A stretch of DNA of 64,000 nt, taken from the NCBI RefSeq assembly GCF_015999245.1, contig NZ_JAEAMR010000022.1, forward strand, positions 783,915 through 847,914. The letters are read 5' to 3'. Every line of letters starts with the position of its first letter. The stretch's first letter is position 1. Position numbers and translations under genes: made by a program. Below are positions 24,839 to 34,410 of the stretch, in pieces. The notes under the pieces are model-generated. The model was given only the letters and a program-made list of their open reading frames with translations, did no database searches and was not told the DNA's origin. The stretch comes from Streptomyces sp. AV19 (GTDB taxonomy: Bacteria; Actinomycetota; Actinomycetes; Streptomycetales; Streptomycetaceae).

Positions 24839-25801
24839 ATGGCTCCGCCTGTCGCCCCGCTCCCCGCGATCCGGCCCATGCTGACGGTCCCCGGACCGCT
24901 GCCGGACGAGCGCGAGGAGGCGGAGTGGGGGTTCGAGGTGAAGTGGGACGGCGTGCGCTGCGTCGTCACCGCGCCGGGGGACGGCGGCATCCAGCTGGTC
25001 AGCAGGACGGGCAACGACGTGACCTCCACCTACCCCGAGCTGCGGGAGCTGGGCATGCAGCTCCAGGGCCGCCCGGCCGTCCTCGACGGCGAGATCGTGG
25101 CGATGGACGAAAAAGGCCGGCCCGACTTCGGGCTGCTCCAGCGCCGCATGAGCATCGTGAATCCGCGGCGGGCCGCCCACCTGGCGATGGAGTACCCGAT
25201 CCACCTGATGCTCTTCGACGTGATGCACGTCGGCGGCCGGTCCCTGATGGCCACCCCCTACCAGGAGCGGCGGGCCGTGCTCGCCGGGATGGGTCTCACC
25301 GGCCGGAGCTGGTCCGTGCCCACCCACCTGGCGGGCCACGGTCAGCGGGCGTGGGACGCCACGCTGCGGCACGGGTACGAGGGGGTGATCGCCAAGCGGC
25401 TGACCTCGTCCTACCTGCCCGGCGTCCGGTCACCCGACTGGCGCAAGGTCAAGCACCTGCTCACCCTCGACGTGGTCATCGGGGGCTGGACTGAGGGCCG
25501 GGGCTCGCTGGTGGGGCTCCCCGGCGCGATCCTGGCGGGTCTGGACGAGCCGACGGGCCTGCGCTACGTCGGCTCCGTCGGCTCGGGCCTCTCCGGCCAC
25601 GAACGCCGTGACCTCGCCCGCTATCTGTCGGCGGTCGCCCGCGAGGACTCGCCGTTCGCCGGGCCGGTCGACGCGCCCGGGGCGCACTGGGTCGAACCAC
25701 GGCTCGTCGCCGAGATCACCCTGACCGGCTGGACGCCGGCGGGGCACATCCGGCACCCCATCTGGCACCGGCTGCGCCCCGATCTGACCCTGCCCGGTTG
25801 A
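24839..25801 (+). CDS. ATP-dependent DNA ligase (LigC/LigD-ligase type)
   Basis: 320 residues. The adenylation lysine is K35 in FEVKWDGVRC (KxDG). Other nucleotidyltransferase motifs follow: SRTGNDVT, VLDGEIVAMDEKG, LFDVMHVGG, EGVIAKRL and the KVKH segment. The C-terminal OB fold includes VVIGGWTEGRGSLVGLPGA. Size and motifs fit a stand-alone ligase from the Ku/LigD end-joining group. No ku gene is nearby. The ATG follows the XRE-cupin gene by 53 bases on the same strand. Confidence 0.9.
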   Translation: MAPPVAPLPAIRPMLTVPGPLPDEREEAEWGFEVKWDGVRCVVTAPGDGGIQLVSRTGNDVTSTYPELRELGMQLQGRPAVLDGEIVAMDEKGRPDFGLLQRRMSIVNPRRAAHLAMEYPIHLMLFDVMHVGGRSLMATPYQERRAVLAGMGLTGRSWSVPTHLAGHGQRAWDATLRHGYEGVIAKRLTSSYLPGVRSPDWRKVKHLLTLDVVIGGWTEGRGSLVGLPGAILAGLDEPTGLRYVGSVGSGLSGHERRDLARYLSAVAREDSPFAGPVDAPGAHWVEPRLVAEITLTGWTPAGHIRHPIWHRLRPDLTLPG

Positions 25802-25818
25802 TGATCGGTTCTGATCGA

Positions 25819-25985
25819 TCAGTAGGCGGAGTTGACGTTGTCCATGGAGCCGTAGGTCTTGGCGGCGTAGTTGCAGGACGCGACGATGTTGGCCACCGGG
25901 TCGTAGATGTCCCAGGACGTGCCGTCCACATGGAAGGCCTTGAACGTCGGGTCGATGATCTGCAGCAGACCCTTCGACGGGACAC
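25819..25985 (-). CDS. Truncated transglycosylase (SLT) gene, 3' end only
   Basis: The frame ends at TGA 25819-25821 and covers about 52 codons: VPSKGLLQIIDPTFKAFHVD, GTSWDIYDPVANIVASCNYA, AKTYGSMDNVNSAY. This is the C-terminal part of Streptomyces lytic-transglycosylase-like secreted proteins. The catalytic Glu lies upstream in such proteins and is missing, because the frame runs directly into the G-rich tract at 25986. The rest of the gene has been lost, or was lost in the assembly. Confidence 0.75.
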
Positions 25986-26411
<426 letters not shown>

Positions 26412-27239
26412 CCCGTCCGGAGCCGGAAGGCCGCCACGCAAAGCGCAGTCGCCACCCCCGCGGCCGAACCCCGGACGACAGCCGAGCCCCCCACCCTCAC
26501 CTTCCACCGCACCGCCTTCGCCTACGGCCCCCACTCCGCCCCCGTCCTCCACGACCTCACCCTCGCCCTCCCCCCCGGCGCGCACCTCGCCGTCGTCGGC
26601 CCCAGCGGCGTCGGCAAGTCGACGCTCGCCGGGCTGGCGGCCGGGCTGCTGCGGCCGGACACCGGCGACGTCCGTCTCGGGGGACTGCCCGCGCGGAGCG
26701 AGGCCGCGCGGGCGCTGCGGCTCCTCATCCCGCAGGAGGCGTACGTCTTCTCGGGGACGCTCGCCGAGAACCTCGGGTATCTACGGCAAGAGCCGCCCCG
26801 GCAAACAGAATTGGCGGACGCCGCCGAGGCCGTCGGCATGGAACGGCTCGTCGAACGCCTCGGCGGCTTCACCACCCCCCTCACCCCCACCACGCTCTCC
26901 GCGGGCGAACGCCAGCAGATCGCCCTCACCCGCGCCTACCTCTCCCCCGCCCCCATCGCCCTCCTCGACGAGGCGACGTGTCACCTCGACCCGGCCGCCG
27001 AGGCGCGCGCCGAGCGCGCCCTCGCCCGGCGGCCGGCCGTGGCCTGCGGCCCCGGCACCCTGGTCGTCATCGCGCACCGTGCCGCCTCCGCACTGCGCGC
27101 GGACCGGATCCTGGTGATGGACGGTCCGCACACGGTGTTCGGGGAGCATGACGAGCTGCTGCGCGTCTCCCCGCTGTACCGGGACCTCATAGGCGGGGAC
27201 GAGAGCGGGGACGAGAGCGAGGACAGCGGATCATCACGC

Positions 27240-27851
27240 TCAGACCCAGCCCGCGACGCGCGAGATCCTTATCGCGTCGACGCGGTTGCGCGCCCCCGTC
27301 TTGCGGGTGATCGCGGACATGTAGTTGCGCACGGTCCCGTTGGAGAGGTGCAGGCTGCGCGCGATCTCGCCGACGGACGCGCCCTCGGCCGCGAGTGACA
27401 GGACGCTCAACTCCCGTCTGGTGAGCGGGATCTCCGCCGCCTCCAGGAAGCCGAAGCCGAGCGACTCGTCGATGTAGCGCCGCCCCTGGGCAACATGGCG
27501 TATGCCCTCGGCCAGCCGGTCCGGTGAAGCGTTTTTGCTCAAGTACCCCAAGGCCCGCTCCTCGTACGCCCGGCGCAGCGGCCCCGGGCGTTCCGCGCTC
27601 GCCAGGGCCAGCAGGGCGGGCGTCGCGTCCCCCGCGTCCCGCCCGGCGGACAGTTCCCGCAGTCCCCCGGGGCCACCCGCGTCGGGGCTGTCCATGTCCA
27701 CCACGCACACGCGCGGGCGGACGGTGCGCGCGACGGCCGGGGCCCGGCGCCACGGTGCGGAGTGGACCTCCAGATCCGGCTCTCTTCCGATCAGTTCCGC
27801 GAGCGCGGTGCGCAGCAGCGAGGTGTCGTGCACCAGTAGAACTCGGATCAC
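27240..27851 (-). CDS. LuxR/NarL-type response regulator
   Basis: 203 residues. Receiver-like N-terminus (MIRVLLVHDTSLLRTALAEL) with the candidate phosphorylation Asp in CVVDMDSPD and the lysine in ALGYLSKNA. The C-terminal helix-turn-helix is LTRRELSVLSLAAEGASVGE followed by IARSLHLSNGTVRNYMSAIT. No histidine kinase gene is adjacent, so it is an orphan in this window. Its 3' end overlaps the read-through end of the ABC fragment. Confidence 0.88.
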   Translation of the reverse strand: MIRVLLVHDTSLLRTALAELIGREPDLEVHSAPWRRAPAVARTVRPRVCVVDMDSPDAGGPGGLRELSAGRDAGDATPALLALASAERPGPLRRAYEERALGYLSKNASPDRLAEGIRHVAQGRRYIDESLGFGFLEAAEIPLTRRELSVLSLAAEGASVGEIARSLHLSNGTVRNYMSAITRKTGARNRVDAIRISRVAGWV

Positions 27852-28576
27852 GGATTACGTCCCACCCTTCCCGTCTGCCCCCAATGCCGGTCTTGCTCGG
27901 GGCACGTCAACAATTCATACCGGCGGTTGCCACGGTCATGGGTGGGGATCACTGAGCCGTGGGGGGCGCAAGGGCGCACGGTGCTATCATCGCGCGCCCC
28001 AAGTTCACTCGAATGCGCCTCTCAAAACTCTTGAAAAACTGACCCCTGAGTAAGCTGCCAAGAGCGGTCGTCACGGACGGGTACCGTCAACTCCCCTGTC
28101 GCCCAAGGACTTCGGGAGAGTGACCCTCCGCCCCGTGTCCGTCCCCCGCGTTCCCTCCCGAGTATGTGCGCGCGCCCGGGCCGCCAAACGGCCGCCGCCC
28201 CGGCAGGGTCATCGAGGGCAGCGCCGCCGGGAGCAGCAGCCCGGCCCGACGAGGAGCCCGCTCGCGCAGCCGCCGTTGAGCGCCTCCGGGCGGGCTCGCC
28301 CCGGCCGGCCGGCGCCTCGGTGCGGCTCGTGGCGGCACCGACCGTGACCGCCGGTCCGAGCGAACCACCCGTCTGATGGGCGCTGTTGAGGATCCCGGAG
28401 GCCATGCCCGCGTCGAGCCGGGCGCGCCGGCCGTCGGCGCATCCGCACCTGAGCTCGTACGCCCACGACTCCCGTGAGCTGGCGGCCCGTTACACCTACG
28501 AACAGGGTGTGCGGCTACGCCTACGAACAGGATGTGCGGCACATCCTCGACGGGCTGCCCGGTAACTGACGCTGCG
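27852..28576. other. Gene-poor region with remnants
   Basis: About 725 bases. The left 170 bases contain the LuxR promoter region. A minus-strand MFS remnant occupies 28202-28446. Near 28475-28540 a ~24-base segment is duplicated in tandem (CTACGAACAGGGTGTGCGGC and again with one change). No intact gene is supported. Confidence 0.5.
28202..28446 (-). pseudogene. Remnant of an EmrB/QacA-type MFS transporter
   Basis: The frame reads RRARLDAGMASGILNSAHQT then GGSLGPAVTVGAATSRTEA. This is the conserved stretch at the start of the last helices of 14-TM drug/proton antiporters, which usually reads AGMASGLLNTSQQVGGALG. Everything before it is absent and the following sequence decays into alanine/arginine-rich low-complexity. 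The organism has an intact member of the family at 58609-60135. Confidence 0.55.
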
Positions 28577-29341
28577 TCAGATCGCCGACACCGCGCCCGG
28601 CACCCGCAGCGACCGCACGATCTCCGTGACCCGCGCTCCCGCCTCCGCGTACCCCGTGCCGGGCGGGTGCAGGGTGAACACGGCCACCACCGCGCGGTCG
28701 TCCGCCCCCACCGTCCCGGTGGTGTGCAGGGCCGGCCGGTCCAGGTCCACCTCGCCGCCCGCGCCCCTCGGGCGGGCGGGCGGCGGGAAGCCCGACCAGC
28801 CCTGTTTGACCGCCCACGGCCGCGCGAAGGCCGACGGGATCCCGAAGGACTGGTCGTAGCCGTCGGTGCCGTGCCGGGTGGCCCGGCGCAGCGGGCCCAG
28901 CACGGCCTCGCGCAGCGGCGCGGGCGCCTCGTCCAGCAGGTGGCACCAGACGCGGACGGTGTCCGCCGCCGTGATGGCCGAAAATCCCCAGTAGCCGGGG
29001 AAGCCGGGCGGCGGCCCCGAGGTGCCGGTGAGACCGAGACGGGAGACCATGCGTGTGATCACGCCGGTCCCCCCGTTCCGCTCCCAGAAGTGGCCGGCCG
29101 CGCTGTCGTCGCTGCTCGCGAGCATCGCGCCCAGCCGGGTGCGGTCGTCCGGCGGCAGGACGTCCACCGGACCGCGGTCCCACAGGTGGTCGAGCGCGAT
29201 CAGCAGTTTCACCACTGACGCCGACCGGAACCGCGCGTCCGGTGCGAGCCGTTCGGTGAAGGTGCCGGAGTCACGGTCGTACACGGCGACGCCCGCGCCC
29301 ACCCCCGTCGGCACCCTCGTTCCCGTCGGCGGCGCGCTCAT
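28577..29341 (-). CDS. Serine hydrolase of beta-lactamase/PBP fold
   Basis: 254 residues. The nucleophile motif SxxK appears as SASVVKLL, followed by the SDN-like SSDDSAAGHF and a KTG-like KQGWSG. GVITRMVSRLGLTGT sits where class A beta-lactamases have their conserved helix. It is like class A enzymes but without the omega-loop Glu box I would expect, and has no signal peptide from this start. Could be an esterase or DD-peptidase-like protein, or a secreted protein whose start is mis-set. Confidence in the family is good, in the function low. Confidence 0.75.
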   Translation of the reverse strand: MSAPPTGTRVPTGVGAGVAVYDRDSGTFTERLAPDARFRSASVVKLLIALDHLWDRGPVDVLPPDDRTRLGAMLASSDDSAAGHFWERNGGTGVITRMVSRLGLTGTSGPPPGFPGYWGFSAITAADTVRVWCHLLDEAPAPLREAVLGPLRRATRHGTDGYDQSFGIPSAFARPWAVKQGWSGFPPPARPRGAGGEVDLDRPALHTTGTVGADDRAVVAVFTLHPPGTGYAEAGARVTEIVRSLRVPGAVSAI

Positions 29342-29500
29342 GGCGCGTACCGCCGCCCGGGCCCTCCCGGCTCACGTCCTCGCACGTCGATCCCCCGTCT
29401 CTCCCCCGCATCCCCCGGGAGACCAGGTTCCGCCCGGCGGGGCAAGGGGGCCACGGCATTCGACCGGTGTCGAATCCGGCAGGTCGGCGGCCGGTCGGTA

Positions 29501-29562
29501 TCACGCCACCCTTCACGCGCCGCCTTTCACGCCGCCCTTCACGCCGCCCTTCACGCCACCCG
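29501..29562. repeat. Tandem ~12-bp repeats at end of regulator gene
   Basis: TCACGCCGCCCT or close variants at 29501, 29513, 29527, 29539 and 29551 (five copies). The last copy contains the stop codon of the DUF5937 regulator (29551). If translation read through on the minus strand it would add VKGG repeats, so copy-number change near the stop could alter the tail. Confidence 0.8.
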
Positions 29563-30555
29563 GCGTCCGTTGAGCAGTTGGACGCCCAGCGGCGTGAGGG
29601 TGTGGTGCGCGGCCCCGCCCACCCGGCGGGTCACCAGCAGGCCGGCCTCGCGCAGGACGGAGACGTGGTGGCTGGCGGTCGCGGCCGCGATGTCGGCGGT
29701 GCGCGCCAGCTCCGTGGTGGTGCCGCCCGCGGCGACGGCCTCCAGCAGCACCGCCCGCGTCCGCCCCAGCAGCGCCTCCAGCCCCTGCCCGCGCCCGCCG
29801 GGCGGCCGCGCGGCGGCCAGTTGGACGGGGCTGTGCTCGATGGGGTAGACGACCACGGGCGGCAGGTCGCGGCTGCGCAGCATCGTGGGTTTGCGCCAGC
29901 AGAAGAAGGAGGGCAGCAGCAGTATCCCGCGGCCGTCCAGGTGCAGATCCCCCTCCACGTGCGGCCCGCGCATGATGAGCACCGGACGCTGCCACTCCAG
30001 GCCGGGGTGCAGGTTCCGCAGCAGGTGGTCGAAGGCGCCCGCGGGCAGGTCGGCCGCCGGCACCGCCCGGCCGCGCGCGGCCAGGTCGGCGCCGACCTCG
30101 GTGCGCATCCGCGACCAGTGCGGCGCGAGGGCCAGGCGGTAGTACGACCGGATCGCGTCGCCGAGGCCCGTCAGCGCCTCCACGTCACCGTCCGCGATGC
30201 CGCGCATCCAGGGCGCCACCCGGCCCTTGGACAGGGCGAGTTCGGTGAGGTCGTTGCGCAGCCGGGCGCGCGGGGTGGACAGCAGCGCGCTGATGCCCAG
30301 GTCGATGCCGCCCGAACCGGCCGCCGGGGTGAGGAAGTCCGGCGAGTAGCCGAGCGGCGGGGCCAGTGCCAGCAGGCGCCGCGCGCCGGGGTCCAGTCTG
30401 CCCCGCACCGAGCGGCGCCACCGGTCGAACACAAGCGGGCCGTCATTGGTCTGGAGCATGTGCAGGCTGAGCAGCACTTCCCACATCGGGTCGGGCGACT
30501 GCGCGAGCCTGGTCCGCGCGAAATCGTCGGCCCCGAAATGGATCCGCAGTCCCAC
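29551..30555 (-). CDS. ArsR-type winged-helix regulator, DUF5937 family
   Basis: 334 residues from GTG 30555, with GGAGGCGAAACACCT in front. The N-terminal 230 residues form the DUF5937 part (VGLRIHFGADDFARTRLAQS; later RSYYRLALAPHWSRM, HLDGRGILLLPSFFCWRKP). The last ~90 residues are a winged helix: LLGRTRAVLLEAVAAGGTTT then ELARTADIAAATASHHVSVL and LREAGLLVTRRVGGAAHHTL. A clear paralogue is at 61570-62574. Targets unknown. Confidence 0.85.
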   Translation of the reverse strand: MGLRIHFGADDFARTRLAQSPDPMWEVLLSLHMLQTNDGPLVFDRWRRSVRGRLDPGARRLLALAPPLGYSPDFLTPAAGSGGIDLGISALLSTPRARLRNDLTELALSKGRVAPWMRGIADGDVEALTGLGDAIRSYYRLALAPHWSRMRTEVGADLAARGRAVPAADLPAGAFDHLLRNLHPGLEWQRPVLIMRGPHVEGDLHLDGRGILLLPSFFCWRKPTMLRSRDLPPVVVYPIEHSPVQLAAARPPGGRGQGLEALLGRTRAVLLEAVAAGGTTTELARTADIAAATASHHVSVLREAGLLVTRRVGGAAHHTLTPLGVQLLNGRRVA

Positions 30556-30765
30556 AGGTGTTTCGCCTCCCGCCCGGTCCCACGGGCGCCGTGTAAGCCC
30601 GTTCGCCGGTACGGGTCCATGGTCGGGGCGGCCGGAGCCCCCTTTCAATCACAGAGCCGCGTGTTCCGGCCATCCTGCTTCCACGCGTGACGGGTGCTGT
30701 GCGAGGGGCGGGTGCGCCTCTATGCTCCAGCGCCACATGCCGGTTACCCACCCGTAGGAGTCGTG

Positions 30766-32613
30766 GTGACAGTGCAACGCACAGGCAGCAGCACGGGCAC
30801 TAGCACAGGCAGCAGCACGCGCAGGGGATTCATCGGAGGGGCCGCGGCGGTGGCGGCCACGGCGGCGCTCACGGGGACGGCCCGGGCCGCGTCCGACCCT
30901 CGAAAGCCCGACTCTCGAAAGCCCGGCCCCCGAAAGTCCGGCCGCCGGAGCTCCGGCGCGCGGACGGTCGTGGTGCTGGGCGGCGGGGTCGCGGGCCTGA
31001 CCGCCGCCCACGAACTCGCCGAACGCGGCTTCGAGGTGACGGTGTACGAGCGCAAGGGCGCCCTCGGCGGCAAGGCGCGCAGCATGGACGTACCGGGCAG
31101 CGCGAGAGGCGGCCGCAGACCGCTGCCGGGCGAGCACGGCTTCCGCTTCATCCCCGGCATCTACCACAACCTGCCGGACACCCTGCGCCGCATACCCTTC
31201 GCCGGCAACGCCCATGGCGTGCACGACAATCTGGTCGCGCCGAGCGAGGCGCTCTTCGCCCGCACCGGGCTCGAGGACCTCCGCTTCCCGTTCGCCGGCT
31301 GGAGCTCCCGGCCGGCCCCGCTCACGCCCGACGAGTTCCGGCGGGCCCTCATGGCCTTCCTGGAGACCTTCGCCCGGCTGCCCGCGCACGAGATCGCCCA
31401 CTTCGCGGGCCGCATGCTGGTCTGGTTCACCAGCTGCGACCGGCGCCGCGTCGGCGACTGGGAGCGCACGCCCTGGTGGGAGTTCACCCGGGCCGCGCGC
31501 ATGTCCCCCGCCTACCAGCGGCTGTTGTGCATCGGCATCACCCGCAACATCGTCGCGACCAAGGCCGAGGTGGCGAGCACCCGGACCGTGGCGACGATGC
31601 TGGAGGCGTTCGTCTTCAACGCCCTCGGCCTGGGCGCGGACGGCCCGCCGGACCGGCTGCTCAACGGGCCGACCAACGAGGCGTGGATCGACCCGTGGGC
31701 CGCCCGTCTGCGCTCCCTGGGCGTGGAGTTCCGCACCGGGTGGGCGGCGCGCGACCTGCGGCTGGAGGGCGGGCGGATCACCGGGGCCGTCCTGGAGGGC
31801 CCGGGCGGCGCCCGGCACACCGCCGAGGCGGACCACTTCGTCTCCGCCATGCCCGTCGAACACGCCCGGACGACCTGGAACGCGGCGGTCCGGGCGGCCG
31901 ATCCCCAACTGGCCCGCTGCGACCGGCTGCAGACGGACTGGATGACCGGCATCCAGTTCTACCTCACCGAGCCGACGCCGATCGTCCACGGTCACATCAA
32001 CCACATCGACTCCGCCTGGTCGATCACCTCCGTCTCCCAGGCGCAGTTCTGGCCCGGGCACGACTTCCGCCGGGACTTCGGCGACGGGACGGTGGCCGAC
32101 TGCCTCTCCTGCGACGTCTCCGAGTGGGACAAGCCCGGCATCCTCTACGGCAAGACGGCCAAGCAGTGCACCCGCGAAGAGGTCGCGCGCGAGGTGTGGG
32201 CCCAGCTCAAGGCGAGCCTCAACGACACCGGCCGCACGGTGCTGAGGGACTCCGTGCTGCACTCCTGGTTCCTGGACCCGGCCGTCGAACTCGGCGGCTC
32301 CCGGGCCACCAACGACGAACAGCTCCTCATCCACCCCGTCGGCACCTGGGCCAACCGCCCGACGGCCCGCACCGCCGTCCCGAACCTCTTCCTGGCCGGC
32401 GACTACGTCGTCACGGACATCGACCTGGCGACCATGGAGGGCGCCAACGCGTCGGCCCGGGCGGCAGTCAACGCCCTGCTGGACGAGGCCGGTTCGGGCG
32501 CCGAGCGGTGCACGATCACCCCGCTGCACCGGGCGCCGGCGCTGGAGGCGGCCAAGCGGCGGGACGAGACGCGGTGGCGGCTGGGGCTGCGGAACGCGTA
32601 CGACGTGGGCTGA
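30766..32613 (+). CDS. Tat-exported FAD-dependent amine-oxidase/phytoene-desaturase-like protein
   Basis: 615 residues. A twin-arginine signal STRRGFIGGAAAVAATAALT is followed by a repetitive, positively charged linker (DPRKPDSRKPGPRKSG). FAD binding: VVVLGGGVAGLTAAHELAER then YERKGALGGKARS. The end has NLFLAGDYVVTDIDLATMEG, the second FAD motif. This is the layout of the carotenoid desaturase/hydroxysqualene dehydroxylase-like superfamily. An exported member is notable. Start chosen at the GTG 30766 because TAGGAG ends five bases before it; GTGs at 30763 and 30772 are alternatives. Downstream is a perfect hairpin terminator. Confidence 0.85.
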   Translation: MTVQRTGSSTGTSTGSSTRRGFIGGAAAVAATAALTGTARAASDPRKPDSRKPGPRKSGRRSSGARTVVVLGGGVAGLTAAHELAERGFEVTVYERKGALGGKARSMDVPGSARGGRRPLPGEHGFRFIPGIYHNLPDTLRRIPFAGNAHGVHDNLVAPSEALFARTGLEDLRFPFAGWSSRPAPLTPDEFRRALMAFLETFARLPAHEIAHFAGRMLVWFTSCDRRRVGDWERTPWWEFTRAARMSPAYQRLLCIGITRNIVATKAEVASTRTVATMLEAFVFNALGLGADGPPDRLLNGPTNEAWIDPWAARLRSLGVEFRTGWAARDLRLEGGRITGAVLEGPGGARHTAEADHFVSAMPVEHARTTWNAAVRAADPQLARCDRLQTDWMTGIQFYLTEPTPIVHGHINHIDSAWSITSVSQAQFWPGHDFRRDFGDGTVADCLSCDVSEWDKPGILYGKTAKQCTREEVAREVWAQLKASLNDTGRTVLRDSVLHSWFLDPAVELGGSRATNDEQLLIHPVGTWANRPTARTAVPNLFLAGDYVVTDIDLATMEGANASARAAVNALLDEAGSGAERCTITPLHRAPALEAAKRRDETRWRLGLRNAYDVG

Positions 32614-32628
32614 CCCCCGGTCGCCGAG

Positions 32629-32667
32629 GGCGGTGCCCGGCCTATTGCCTGTTGATCGGGCACCGCC
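32629..32667. terminator. Perfect 11-bp stem-loop terminator
   Basis: GGCGGTGCCCG and CGGGCACCGCC separated by 17 bases, beginning 16 bases after the flavoprotein stop codon. The left arm of the decayed methyltransferase gene overlaps it from the other strand. Confidence 0.75.
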
Positions 32668-32976
32668 GTCAGCAGCGAGGAGCGGACGCCGTGGTCGACC
32701 CGCTCCGGGCGGAAGCCGCTCGCGTCGAGCAGCGCGCGCCGGCCCGGTCCGTTCGCGGCCGCCCACGTCGACCACCGCCCTCGCGTCCCGCCGGTCGCGG
32801 TCCAGCAGCGGCGGCCACCGCTGGGTCAGGAGGGCGGCCTGGGCCCTGTTGAAGGCCGCCGCCTCCGGGTGCCGCGCCGGCCAGTCGAAGTACGGCCGGC
32901 CGTGCACCGCGTCGAAGGCCGGGGCGCCGGTGCGCACCGAGTGCGCCGACCGGGCCGTACGTCTCCTCGCGGACAC
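32645..32976 (-). pseudogene. O-methyltransferase remnant with internal deletion
   Basis: The first part reads TGAPAFDAVHGRPYFDWPAR and FNRAQAALLTQRWPPLLDRD, ending at the SAM motif AVVDVGG. In another frame downstream comes GRRALLDASGFRPERVDHGV then RSSLLTAVPD, which resembles the C-terminus of the same acetylserotonin-O-methyltransferase-like family. So a deletion with a frame change joins the start of the SAM fold to its last strand. Certainly nonfunctional. A relative of CrtF/TcmO-type methyltransferases is the likely ancestor. Confidence 0.6.
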
Positions 32977-33258
32977 CCCCGCCGCATGCCGTCGACGCGG
33001 CCGACGCGGACCCCACGGCGCGCCGGCCTCACGGCAACCGCACCGGCACTTACGGGCAATTCGGCTGTGAAAACCGGACAGTCACGCGGCCGCGCACACC
33101 TCAACTGCCCGCTTTCGGATTGACCCGTCACAGACTTGACGAGCTCCTGTCAACTCACGCACCCTTACCCTTCGCACCGTCTCGCACCGTCGAAACCGCA
33201 CCACTCGTCTGCCCGGCCCGCGCCCCGCGCGGACCGGCCCCCCGCAGAAGGAGTACGC

Positions 33259-34236
33259 GTGAGACGCCACCCCCGTACGACCGCCGTCGCGGCCGCCGCC
33301 CTGCTGTCCGCCGGCTCGCTCGCCCTCCCGGGCCTGACGGCCGACGCCGCCGCCCCGCCTGCGACCGAGCACGCGGCGGCCACAACTCCCGCCTCTCAGA
33401 AGCAGGTTGCCGCCTACTGGACGCCCGAACGCATGCGCTCGGCCACCCCGCTCGACGTCGCGCCCGGCCACCACCCCGGCGCCGCACCGACGAATACCGG
33501 CGAGCACACCACCGTCGCCCCGACCCCCGCCCCCGCGCACCCGGCCGTGCGGTCCTTCCCGCAGGCCGGCGGCCCGTGGACGGGCGGCGGGGCGGTCGTC
33601 AAGACCTCCGGCCGGGTGTTCTTCACCATGCAGGGCCGCAACGCCTCCTGCTCCGGCGACGCGGTCACCAGCGGGAACGGCAGCACCGTGATCACGGCCG
33701 GGCACTGCGTGAAGTACCAGGGCAACTGGCACACCAACTGGACGTTCGTGCCCGGTTACCACGACGGCCAGACCCCGTACGGCACGTGGGCCGCGACCAA
33801 GACGCTCTCCACCCCGCAGTGGACGGCGAGCGAGGACATGAACAACGACATCGGCGCCGCCGTCGTCGCCCCGCTCGACGGGAAGAAGCTCACCGACGTG
33901 GTCGGCGGCCAGGGCCTGGACTTCAACGGCGCCTACGGCCGCGCCATGTACGCCTTCGGCTTCCCGGCCGCCTCGCCGTACGACGGGAGCAAGCTCGTCC
34001 ACTGCAGCGGCACCTCGACGAAGGACTTCCTGCTCACCAAGGACCATGGCCTGGGCTGCAACATGACCGGCGGCTCCAGCGGCGGCCCCTGGTTCACCTC
34101 CTTCGACGAGAAGACGGGCACGGGCCTGCAGGCGTCGGTGAACAGCTTCGGCTACACCTTCCTGCCCAACACCATGTTCGGCCCGTACTTCGGTGACGAG
34201 GCGAAGAAGCTTTACGACCAGGCGCAGAACACCTGA
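33259..34236 (+). CDS. Secreted trypsin-like (S1) serine protease
   Basis: 325 residues; GTG behind AGAAGGAGTACGC. Signal peptide RRHPRTTAVAAAALLSAGSL then ALPGLTADAA; a pro-region follows to about residue 105. The triad is visible: VITAGHCVK (His), MNNDIGAAVVAP (Asp), MTGGSSGGPW (Ser). Cysteines bracket the His loop (ASCSGDA/GHCV) and the Ser loop (VHCSGTS/LGCNMTG), as in this family. Probably an extracellular endopeptidase. Next to an exported aminopeptidase, so the two may work in peptide scavenging. Confidence 0.9.
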   Translation: MRRHPRTTAVAAAALLSAGSLALPGLTADAAAPPATEHAAATTPASQKQVAAYWTPERMRSATPLDVAPGHHPGAAPTNTGEHTTVAPTPAPAHPAVRSFPQAGGPWTGGGAVVKTSGRVFFTMQGRNASCSGDAVTSGNGSTVITAGHCVKYQGNWHTNWTFVPGYHDGQTPYGTWAATKTLSTPQWTASEDMNNDIGAAVVAPLDGKKLTDVVGGQGLDFNGAYGRAMYAFGFPAASPYDGSKLVHCSGTSTKDFLLTKDHGLGCNMTGGSSGGPWFTSFDEKTGTGLQASVNSFGYTFLPNTMFGPYFGDEAKKLYDQAQNT

Positions 34237-34410
34237 TCCGGTCCGCTGACCCGGTCCGCTGATCCGGTGCACGCGTCCGGCGGGATGTCCGGCATGTGGC
34301 GATCTCGTGTCAACTACCGGCCAGGGGCTCCCGCCGGACGCGTGTGCTCCGTAAGGTCCGTGCCAATAGCGGGCCTTGACGAAAGGGGCCCGCCTGTCGA
34401 AGGGATCCCC

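Noticed and set aside
27962..28000. GC-rich imperfect hairpin downstream of the LuxR promoter region
   Set aside because: Arms are short and imperfect; not distinguishable from chance at this GC content.
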